Of a DNA stretch of 64,000 nt, positions 35,176 to 41,808 are shown piece by piece. The position numbers were made by a program, and so were the translations under genes. Below the pieces are notes generated by a model, which was not told the origin of the DNA, searched no databases, and saw nothing but the letters and a program-made list of their open reading frames with translations. Source of the DNA: Vibrio sp. J1-1 (GTDB lineage Bacteria; Pseudomonadota; Gammaproteobacteria; Enterobacterales; Vibrionaceae); the NCBI RefSeq assembly GCF_021728395.1, contig NZ_JAKKCM010000006.1:248001-312000 (forward strand), written 5' to 3'. Each line of letters begins with the position of its first letter. Position 1 is the first letter of the stretch.

Positions 35176-35844
35176 ATGGATAGTCAACAGAAAATATCAA
35201 TTTTTGAATACCTAAAGGGTGAGGACTTTACTCAAACCTTGAAGGATTCTCTAGGGTTATCGACATTTGCAGAGTTAGCAGACGTAACTAATGTAAGTCG
35301 ACAAACGATTAGCACATGGAATGCACACAATAGGAACTCTCACGAGTTAGTTGTTCGTATTCATTTGAGGACAGGAATCCCTGTTCACGAACTAATTCTT
35401 CCAAAAGATTACCCTCTGACAGAACTACACCACTCTTTTTGGGGCAATCAAAAAGCACCTGAAGCAGGGGTGACTTCATCTAGTCCAGAGTTACAGAACC
35501 CTCAGTTAGCCATCGTCGCAATTAAGAGCTTCTGCCTCACGAACGGCCAGCTTGTGCCAACTGGAGAGATTCCATACGCACAACGCATGTTTAACTCTTG
35601 GGATTTAGAAGCCGGCAACACCATTGAGATCGAAACGAACGAAGGCCGCTTTCTGGTAGATAAAAAACAGAACGATGCAGTGAGTGGCGAGTATTTGATT
35701 GATATGAATGGGCGTCTGTCCATCAACCACATTCAACGATTACCAAACAAATTAGCAGTCGTGTTTGGCAACTCGACGGTTGAAGTATCAGAACAAGATA
35801 TAAAAGTAATTGGCCGCGTGGCGGTGACATTAAGAAAAGAATAA
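35176..35844 (+). CDS. Lysogeny repressor (186/K139 CI-type), S24-like fold without dyad
   Basis: A 222-aa protein. Residues about 26-72 form the CI helix-turn-helix (F-A-E-L-A-D-V-T-N-V-S-R-Q-T-I-S-T-W). Residues about 120-215 follow the S24/LexA C-terminal pattern (L-E-A-G-N-T-I-E-I, D-A-V-S-G-E-Y-L-I, S-I-N-H-I-Q-R-L). Where LexA-type proteins have Ser (G-D-S-M) and Lys (V-K-R-L), this one appears to have Arg (A-Q-R-M) and Gln (I-Q-R-L). No Ala-Gly cleavage site is evident either. This fits a repressor that does not self-cleave after DNA damage, like 186 CI. Confidence 0.85.
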   Translation: MDSQQKISIFEYLKGEDFTQTLKDSLGLSTFAELADVTNVSRQTISTWNAHNRNSHELVVRIHLRTGIPVHELILPKDYPLTELHHSFWGNQKAPEAGVTSSSPELQNPQLAIVAIKSFCLTNGQLVPTGEIPYAQRMFNSWDLEAGNTIEIETNEGRFLVDKKQNDAVSGEYLIDMNGRLSINHIQRLPNKLAVVFGNSTVEVSEQDIKVIGRVAVTLRKE

Positions 35845-35862
35845 TTATTAAGTTGGCTAGGA
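35803..35862 (+). repeat. Direct repeat, copy A (3' end of repressor gene)
   Basis: The last 42 bases of the repressor gene and the first 18 after it recur at 36681-36740 with 54 of 60 positions identical. The repeats flank the DUF4145 gene and include the Shine-Dalgarno of the next gene on each side (GGCTAGGA). Confidence 0.85.
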
Positions 35863-35869
35863 GTTAGAA

Positions 35870-36562
35870 ATGGCTTTTTCATGGCAATGCCCTTATTGCA
35901 ACCACAATGCGACTATAAATGATCAGCAATATTCGGTTGGAATACATGATTTTCATTCAAACAACAAACACAAAGCGTTACTGCGACTATTCACTAGATC
36001 AATCATTTGCCCAAACCCTGACTGCAGAGAATATAGTATTACCGCAGAGCTAGGATTAGCACACCCGTACCAAACAAAGAGTATTCAAAAGTCTCTTAAT
36101 TCGTGGACATTAAAGCCGCAATCTACTGCCAAACCACTTCCAAATTACATCCCTCAAGCTATTATTTCAGATTACGAAGAAGCCTGTTTGATTAAAGATC
36201 TCAGCCCTAAGTCATCAGCAACATTAGCACGTAGGTGCCTACAGGGAATATTGAGGGATTATTGGGGTGTTAAGCCTGCTCGCCTAGTCGATGAAATCAA
36301 GAGTATTAAAGACAAAGTTGACCCTATCACATGGCAAGCCATTGACGGTGTTCGTGGTATAGGGAATATCGGCGCTCACATGGAAAAAGACATCAACGTG
36401 ATAGTTGATGTTGAACCAGAAGAAGCTCAATTGTTGATTGGTTTGTTAGAACATTTGATTAAAGAGTGGTACATCAACAGGCACGAACGTGAAAAGCAAA
36501 TGCAAGCGCTCATTGGCGTGGCCACTCAAAAGCAGGAAGACAAGAAAAAAGTCGCTGAGTAG
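35870..36562 (+). CDS. DUF4145 protein with N-terminal zinc ribbon (cargo gene)
   Basis: A 230-aa protein. C-P-Y-C near residue 7 and C-P-N-P-D-C near 47 form a zinc ribbon. Residues about 100-200 match DUF4145 (S-P-K-S-S-A-T-L-A-R-R-C-L-Q-G-I-L, then V-R-G-I-G-N-I-G-A-H). This HEPN-like helical domain is frequent beside restriction and other defence genes. AGGAG precedes the ATG. The gene sits between two copies of the repressor 3' end and was probably inserted as a unit. A short unassigned open stretch (to 36680) follows it. Confidence 0.75.
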   Translation: MAFSWQCPYCNHNATINDQQYSVGIHDFHSNNKHKALLRLFTRSIICPNPDCREYSITAELGLAHPYQTKSIQKSLNSWTLKPQSTAKPLPNYIPQAIISDYEEACLIKDLSPKSSATLARRCLQGILRDYWGVKPARLVDEIKSIKDKVDPITWQAIDGVRGIGNIGAHMEKDINVIVDVEPEEAQLLIGLLEHLIKEWYINRHEREKQMQALIGVATQKQEDKKKVAE

Positions 36563-36680
36563 ATGCGCTATTGGCTGTCACCTCTCAAGTTATAGATTGG
36601 GCAAATAGCTTTCTAAAAGCATTTAAAAAGATTTCAGAAAAACATAACCAAAGTGCTGTGTCTCTTATGGAAGGAGAGTG

Positions 36681-36740
36681 AAAGTAGTTTGCCGCATAGC
36701 GGTGACATTAAGAAAAAAATAATTATTAATTGGCTAGGAA
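36681..36740 (+). repeat. Direct repeat, copy B (before the secreted-protein gene)
   Basis: This is the degraded duplicate of the repressor gene end (54/60 identical to copy A, one gap). It is not in a gene here, but it still supplies the Shine-Dalgarno AGGA for the gene starting at 36749. Confidence 0.85.
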
Positions 36741-36748
36741 TAAAAATT

Positions 36749-37216
36749 ATGAAGCAACTAATACCAATGGCTTTAGGCTTAGCTCTAGTAACTTCACAAG
36801 CTCAAGCTGCTAGTGCTTATGAACTATCAGATATGAACGACTGCGAACTAGCAGGTCGTATGCTCCAAGACACGACCCCGTATCTTGAAAAGGCCATGTC
36901 GCTGGCATCCTCAAAAGACTACAAAGAAGTGGCCGAGTGGCGCGCCAAAGTGTTCAACCCTGCGATGACGAAAATTGAAACACATTATGGTGTTTATGAC
37001 GCAGCAACTCGCTACCAAGACAAGCCGATATCTCGCGAAGTAAGCTCTGAGTTTGTCATCCGTACTAAGCTATTCGTTCAAGAAGTGTATAACAGTGTTC
37101 GCAACAACGGCGATAAAGCCGGTATGACCGAGCAATGGAAAATGATGCGAGTGCCAGTTGAAAAGTTTTCTAGCGAATGTGAAGGGCAAAGCTTCACAGC
37201 TTCTGGTGCAAAATAG
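36749..37216 (+). CDS. Secreted phage protein in the K139 glo position
   Basis: A 155-aa protein starting M-K-Q-L-I-P-M-A-L-G-L-A-L-V-T with a clear signal peptide ending A-Q-A; AGGA precedes the ATG. The mature part is helical and carries two Cys (N-D-C-E-L and S-E-C-E-G), probably a disulfide in the periplasm. In K139 the gene next to the repressor on the lysogenic transcript is glo, a small periplasmic protein that blocks superinfection. This gene has the same place, size class and export signal. Sequence similarity to Glo was not tested. Confidence 0.65.
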   Translation: MKQLIPMALGLALVTSQAQAASAYELSDMNDCELAGRMLQDTTPYLEKAMSLASSKDYKEVAEWRAKVFNPAMTKIETHYGVYDAATRYQDKPISREVSSEFVIRTKLFVQEVYNSVRNNGDKAGMTEQWKMMRVPVEKFSSECEGQSFTASGAK

Positions 37217-37333
37217 ATCTCAGGGTAACTTTAACTTAAAGCAAATCATCTGAGGTTTAAAAGCTAACAAAATGGCTTTGTTATAGTATTAAGTGTATTG
37301 AGCAACAAGCCAACGAAAATATAAAGGTAAGTA

Positions 37334-38617
37334 ATGACAGCTGAAGTAGCAGTGTACAACAAATCAGCGGTTGCACTCGCAGCAGATTCTGCCTCCACCA
37401 TTTCAGGTGGCAGAATGCACAAAATTTACAACAACGCAGAAAAGTTATTCGCTCTTACTAAATTTCATCCTGTTGGAATTATGGTATTTGGCGCTGGCGA
37501 CTTCATCGATACTCCCTGGGAATTGATAATAAAAACGTATCGTAAAAACTTGGGCGAAAAGTCATTTCCGACACTTGGTGATTACGTTCAAGATTTCATT
37601 TCCTACATTCCTTGCTTTATTGAGAAATTACCATGGAGTCATACTAGATATTTAAAAGAGACGATCATGGGATATTACGAGTACGTTGAATCTAAGATTG
37701 AGGCTGGCTCCTCTTTTGAAGAAGACGCAGACTCTTTGATTTCTGTTTTTTTGGATGAAGCTAAAGACCTAACCGATGAAAAATCTGTCTACTTAGAGTT
37801 TTTTTCGTCCGCAGATGTCACACCTACACAAAAACTCCTGCGTCCCATTATCGATGAGTTAATGACTCTAATCGGCTTCAATGAGTTACCACGTGGTCAA
37901 AAAAGCAAATTCCGGTCAAGCTTCCTTAAGTTCGCCACTTACGCTCTACTTAAGGAGCATAATTTTGACAGCGCTACATCTGGGCTAGTATTTGCCGGGT
38001 ATGGTGAAGACCAATACTTACCTGAAATCTATACGTTTGAAATAAAAGGAATGCATTTAGGTAAACTTCGCTCTGTTCTAATTGAAGATAAGTGTGCAGA
38101 GCAAGGTGAAGCTGGAATTGTTCCATTCGCTCAGCAGTCTGAAGTCGAATCTTTCATGCAAGGGGTTACGGATCATCACGTTAACCACTTTTTTCACTTG
38201 GCGACTCAACACATTACTAGAGAAGCTCTAATTAAATTCATTGAAATCCTGGATGAGCTAGACGATATCGATGATAAAACAAGAGAAAAAGCGACCGATA
38301 AAATGTTTGCTTCGCTAGTTAAGAATCAAAATACCCTTAAAAAGGAGCTACTTGACGACATCCGAGAGAACCACGTAGATAAAATTGTTTCCATGATAGA
38401 GCACCTACCAAAAAACGAATTGTCATACATGGCAGAGTCTCTGGTTAATCTAACTGCATTTAAACGTAAGGTTTCTTATGAAACAGATACGGTTGGAGGT
38501 CCAATTGATGTTGCGGTTATATCAAAAGGCGATGGCTTTGTTTGGATTAAGCGAAAACACTATTATCCAAGTGAACTAAACCAAGAGCACCACCTTCAAC
38601 ATAAATACGGAGAATAA
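37334..38617 (+). CDS. Proteasome-beta/HslV-like Ntn-hydrolase (cargo gene)
   Basis: A 427-aa protein. The second residue is Thr, exposed once Met is removed, followed by V-A-V-Y-N-K-S-A-V-A-L-A-A-D-S; counted from that Thr the Asp is residue 17, as in the proteasome. Next comes M-H-K-I-Y-N-N-A-E-K-L-F-A-L, which parallels the H-K-N-G-K-K-L-F segment around catalytic Lys33 of proteasome beta subunits, then G-I-M-V-F-G-A-G-D. Near residue 218, S-G-L-V-F-A-G-Y-G-E-D resembles the later G-x-x-D strand. Residues 250-427 are helical and unlike HslV. AAGG precedes the ATG and a terminator follows. No ATPase partner is adjacent. Confidence 0.7.
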   Translation: MTAEVAVYNKSAVALAADSASTISGGRMHKIYNNAEKLFALTKFHPVGIMVFGAGDFIDTPWELIIKTYRKNLGEKSFPTLGDYVQDFISYIPCFIEKLPWSHTRYLKETIMGYYEYVESKIEAGSSFEEDADSLISVFLDEAKDLTDEKSVYLEFFSSADVTPTQKLLRPIIDELMTLIGFNELPRGQKSKFRSSFLKFATYALLKEHNFDSATSGLVFAGYGEDQYLPEIYTFEIKGMHLGKLRSVLIEDKCAEQGEAGIVPFAQQSEVESFMQGVTDHHVNHFFHLATQHITREALIKFIEILDELDDIDDKTREKATDKMFASLVKNQNTLKKELLDDIRENHVDKIVSMIEHLPKNELSYMAESLVNLTAFKRKVSYETDTVGGPIDVAVISKGDGFVWIKRKHYYPSELNQEHHLQHKYGE

Positions 38618-38620
38618 AAA

Positions 38621-38645
38621 AAGCACCTATTTAGGTGCTTTTTTT
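38621..38645 (+). terminator. Intrinsic terminator after the Ntn-hydrolase gene
   Basis: AAGCACCTA-TT-TAGGTGCTT is followed by T's and preceded by seven A, so it may also work leftward for the Zeta-kinase cassette converging on it. Confidence 0.9.
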
Positions 38646-38659
38646 ATAGTAATTTCTTC

Positions 38660-38818
38660 TTATGACTGACGCTGAGCTTCGAAATTCTTTCTAATTTGCT
38701 CAGGTGTTAGACCGCTAAAACTTCCAAGCATAGACTTTACTTCTGCTTTGTCTTTATCACTATGCCGTGTACGCATCCGCTCTCGCGCTGCTGCAATCCT
38801 TTTCTCGAGACTTTTCAT
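38660..38818 (-). CDS. 52-aa protein downstream of the Zeta-type kinase
   Basis: A short basic protein (M-K-S-L-E-K-R-I-A-A-A-R-E-R-M-R) with GGGTGG 8 nt before the ATG and a gap of 37 nt from the kinase stop. The C-terminal end L-T-P-E-Q-I-R-K-N-F-E-A-Q-R-Q-S resembles the end of the 55-aa protein at 29076-29243. It may be the antitoxin of the kinase. Classical Epsilon lies upstream of Zeta, so the order here would be reversed. Confidence 0.5.
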   Translation of the reverse strand: MKSLEKRIAAARERMRTRHSDKDKAEVKSMLGSFSGLTPEQIRKNFEAQRQS

Positions 38819-38855
38819 ATCATGCCACCCTTAATGTTGTTCAAAGCAGTATAGA

Positions 38856-39815
38856 CTATATCGTATCGCTCAACCACCACTCACAATCCGATGAAATGTT
38901 AACCACCTCACAAGGCTTTCCCTTATCTACATCACTGCTTAAGTGTAGGTAAGATTCCCATTTTTGTTCAGTGACGAGTTTTTTATAAACTTTCAATGGT
39001 TTGTCTTCATACTTTTCAATAACAGACATGGGAATATACCTTTTGGTATCTTTGTAACGGTTAATAGCCCGCAACAAGGCCTTTTCCGGAGCAAGCCACA
39101 CCAAACCTAGTGAAACTTTGTATTTCATTGATTCTAAGAATTTTTTTAGCTCCAAAATAGTTTCATATTCTGAACCTATTTTCGGAATAATCATGTTATA
39201 TCCGAACCCTAAGCACGCTGCAAGCGGCCCACCTTCACTATTAAACACAACATTGTTTGACTCTTCATGAGTCCAACCTGCTCCGTTAGGGAAAGCTATT
39301 TCTGGAAACTTTCTTTTCGCAAAATCTGAATCGATAATATGTGCTCCCATATTATCCGACATTTTCTGAGCGACACCCGATTTACCTGATGCTGGCAATC
39401 CTAATATTATGATGGCTTGACGGTCACTTCTTTTGTCTACTCGAGGCACACAACCACCCAGACCAATACGAATATCATCATCATTCTCAGGAATCTTTTG
39501 TGTAACGAGCTCTCTGGCAATTTGAGCTCTTAACGCATGTCTAGCTTTATCGCTTTCATACCACGCATTAAAATCATATCCAGCTGCAATTCGATCAATT
39601 AGGCAAATTTCACGAGCTAAAACCTGAGTTTCCCAGCAGCCATTTTTAAAGCCAACCTTTTTCAGGAGCTTTTCCATTACCAAGATTTCATCGAAAGCGT
39701 CCGAGTCATACTCAGCATTATCTACAGTATCAATCCTACCCTGTTCGAGAACGACCGAGGCTGATGACTCCTGAGATTCTTTTTTTTGAAAGACTTGCCA
39801 AAACTTATTCAACAT
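38856..39815 (-). CDS. Zeta-toxin-type P-loop kinase
   Basis: A 319-aa protein. The N-terminal 130 residues are helical and acidic. Then come I-I-I-L-G-L-P-A-S-G-K-S (Walker A, about residue 140) and A-H-I-I-D-S-D-F-A-K-R-K-F-P-E, the Zeta signature in which Asp activates the UDP-sugar 3'-OH and the R/K-x-x-x-P follows. A basic lid (R-A-I-N-R-Y-K-D-T-K-R-Y) lies near residue 255. Zeta kinases phosphorylate UDP-GlcNAc and block wall synthesis. With about 130 extra N-terminal residues, a self-contained regulatory domain is possible. It lies in the cargo region. Confidence 0.8.
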   Translation of the reverse strand: MLNKFWQVFQKKESQESSASVVLEQGRIDTVDNAEYDSDAFDEILVMEKLLKKVGFKNGCWETQVLAREICLIDRIAAGYDFNAWYESDKARHALRAQIARELVTQKIPENDDDIRIGLGGCVPRVDKRSDRQAIIILGLPASGKSGVAQKMSDNMGAHIIDSDFAKRKFPEIAFPNGAGWTHEESNNVVFNSEGGPLAACLGFGYNMIIPKIGSEYETILELKKFLESMKYKVSLGLVWLAPEKALLRAINRYKDTKRYIPMSVIEKYEDKPLKVYKKLVTEQKWESYLHLSSDVDKGKPCEVVNISSDCEWWLSDTI

Positions 39816-39903
39816 TTCTAGACCAAAGTAAGAGTTTCACATCAGTATCTTATCAGTATTATGGAGTATACTAACACTAAACACCATCTCTTATATTTGG
39901 CCA

Positions 39904-40131
39904 ATAACGACTGTTAGAAATCTTGAAGACAGTAACAAAAAGCCTTGGCTCTGTGAGTGTTATCCACTGGACTGAACGGGTAAACGCGTTTGCAACCGCT
40001 TCGCTACCAAAGGTGAAACGACTAACGTTTTACGTCATACTTTCGCGATTCACTTCATGACGAATAGCAGCAATGTTCTTAATTCACTTTGTGTTAAATT
40101 GGTCCATGTTAAAGCAATACTTCAAGCCTAG
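39904..40131 (+). pseudogene. Decayed integrase fragment with internal deletion
   Basis: Codons in one frame read T-V-R-N-L-E-D-S-N-K-K-P-W-L-C-E-C-Y-P, a TGA (39973), T-G-K-R-V-C-N-R-F-A-T-K-G-E-T-T, then directly V-L-R-H-T-F-A-I-H-F-M-T-N. These match the start (41809 on) and the Arg/His active-site region (42650s) of the intact integrase. In the intact gene the two join points both carry AAGCGAC (41918 and 42647), 729 bp or 243 codons apart, so an in-frame microhomology deletion explains the structure. The 5' flank differs from that of the intact gene and has no LexA box. Confidence 0.85.
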
Positions 40132-40179
40132 ACAAAAAAATCCAGCATAGTTTTAAATAGAAATTAGTTATCTAATACT

Positions 40180-41040
40180 TCATATGTTCTTAGACATTTT
40201 TAGTATGTCGGCATATTCGTACCCAGAGTGAGTCACTTTGAAAATCTGACCTTTAGTACCTACTGGTTCAACAAACCCATTATCTTTTATGCAATTTAAC
40301 GCTGCATCCCACCTAGCAACCTCCCGTGCAGAGCCATCTATTAAAAGTTGCTTGCCATTAGTCTGCATCGTACTACCACTCAGATATTCCACTCTCAAAA
40401 TTGTGCCATTACTATCATTAGATGCTTCTATTAATAACTCTTGGGCGTCTTCACTCAATTCAACTCTCACTGGTTCGGGATACCCACCAAACAGATCAAC
40501 AAATACTGGATCTTCTTTTTGAAAGCCTACGAATGGATCTTGTCTATTAGCTCTAAAAACTAAAGCATCATTGATAATTGAGGTGAAAGCATCAAGAGTT
40601 TCATAAGGTGAAACCAATCCTTTATCAAAGCACTCTTGTTTAAATACCATTAATTTTTGGTACTGCTCTGGATCTACTGAGCCCATCTGAACAGGTTGTT
40701 CTGAAAAGCAAATCATTGCTGGTTTACCTTTGTTTATATGCTCTCTAATTTCTTCGAGTGTGCCACTTTCATGATTACCAGTTGGTGTACCAATTCTGGT
40801 CCAAAACATACCTATCAAAAAATCGGCATCTTGTAAGATTTGTTTATTCAGAATTCCTTGAGCTCTATCCCCCATCGCTGGGTACGAGTGGGACTCCCAA
40901 CCTATAGCTTGTAAAATAATCCCGGTTTTCTCAGAGTGTAAATCGTTCCATTTATTGATTACCTCTCGAGCAATTTTTCGTTCCGTTGCAACATCGCTCG
41001 GCGATGCCAAAAACACTTTATATACATGCGCAGTGAACAT
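40180..41040 (-). CDS. DUF4062 (TIR/STIR-like) protein, defence-type cargo
   Basis: A 286-aa protein. The N-terminus Y-K-V-F-L-A-S-P-S-D-V-A-T-E-R is the DUF4062 hallmark, with D-A-D-F-L-I-G-M-F-W-T-R-I-G-T-P-T and E-S-G-T-L-E-E-I-R-E-H; the Glu of S-G-T-x-E-E lies where nucleotide-hydrolysing TIR/deoxyribosyltransferase-like folds have their catalytic acid. Residues about 200-286 look like a winged helix (W-D-A-A-L-N-C-I-K-D-N-G-F-V). DUF4062 occurs at the front of bacterial STAND/NACHT proteins; here it stands alone. Its start is well separated from the zinc-ribbon gene (63 bp) on the same strand. Confidence 0.75.
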   Translation of the reverse strand: MFTAHVYKVFLASPSDVATERKIAREVINKWNDLHSEKTGIILQAIGWESHSYPAMGDRAQGILNKQILQDADFLIGMFWTRIGTPTGNHESGTLEEIREHINKGKPAMICFSEQPVQMGSVDPEQYQKLMVFKQECFDKGLVSPYETLDAFTSIINDALVFRANRQDPFVGFQKEDPVFVDLFGGYPEPVRVELSEDAQELLIEASNDSNGTILRVEYLSGSTMQTNGKQLLIDGSAREVARWDAALNCIKDNGFVEPVGTKGQIFKVTHSGYEYADILKMSKNI

Positions 41041-41103
41041 TATTTATCCTTCTAGAAAACTAACACTTAAACCATATATACTTAAGATTCAATTAACTAT
41101 ATG

Positions 41104-41562
41104 TCACTCACAATTACTAAGATAACCAGGTTCTACATTTGGCACGTTCGACCGTAAGTAACTAGTCTCACATGAAGAGCACTTTAGCTCTCGTATCTTT
41201 GATGGTACGCGATGTAGAGGATGAGCTTTATGTTTAGTGTTCCAACAATTAATACAATATGGTTGCCCTATAGGTTCTCCACTATCATTTTTTAGATACA
41301 TACCATCCTTATATCGAGTAATTTCTTCCTTAAATCGGAAGCTTTCCTCCAACTCTCTGATACGCTCATCCTTTTGTATGATCAGCTCTTGGATATCCAC
41401 TAGATCCATTTTCGCATCAGCTAATAAGCTCAGTAGCTCTGCTAAGCGAAGCTTTGTTTCAGCTTTTTCTAAAGTTAAATCACTATCCTTTACGATCTTC
41501 GCTAAATCAATTGCGGTTTTAATACTACCCAAAGCTGCTCCAAAAGCTGCGACATCTGGCAT
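41104..41562 (-). CDS. Coiled-coil protein with C-terminal zinc ribbon
   Basis: A 152-aa protein; the start at 41562 (M-P-D-V-A-A-F-G-A-A-L) has GAGGAG 8 nt before, so the upstream GTG is rejected. Residues 1-30 form an Ala/Gly-rich helix, residues about 35-85 a long heptad coil (A-E-L-L-S-L-L-A-D-A-K-M-D-L), and residues about 105-145 carry C-I-N-C-W and C-S-S-C, a four-Cys ribbon. This form is common in unannotated phage cargo proteins. It is transcribed just before the DUF4062 gene and may be its partner. Confidence 0.65.
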   Translation of the reverse strand: MPDVAAFGAALGSIKTAIDLAKIVKDSDLTLEKAETKLRLAELLSLLADAKMDLVDIQELIIQKDERIRELEESFRFKEEITRYKDGMYLKNDSGEPIGQPYCINCWNTKHKAHPLHRVPSKIRELKCSSCETSYLRSNVPNVEPGYLSNCE

Positions 41563-41774
41563 GACATTGCTCCTCACTCATGAAAGTCCGACTTTTCATC
41601 AACCATATCGTTATCACATTCACCATAGTGCAATCTTTTGTATAGACATACAAATTCAATTGGTTACATAGCTCAAAGTTTTGGATATAAAGCAATATCC
41701 ATTTCCAACGGTATCGTTGTCATTCTTGTTCGTTCACTATCAACTTAAACATTGCAAAATCTCTGACATGAAAA

Positions 41775-41793
41775 TACTGTATATAAAGACAGT
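41775..41793 (+). promoter_or_regulatory. LexA (SOS) box at the integrase promoter
   Basis: TACTGTATATAAAGACAGT matches the enterobacterial LexA consensus at all conserved positions (CTG-N10-CAG). It lies 16 bp before the integrase ATG and covers the likely -10 region; TTGCAA at 41752-41757 would be the -35. Confidence 0.85.
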
Positions 41794-41808
41794 TAATTTA
41801 ATACCATC

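Noticed and set aside
36571-36681. Short frame after the DUF4145 gene (L-A-V-T-S-Q-V-I-D-W...)
   Set aside because: It has only a TTG start without a Shine-Dalgarno and ends at the repeat; probably a remnant brought in with the insertion.
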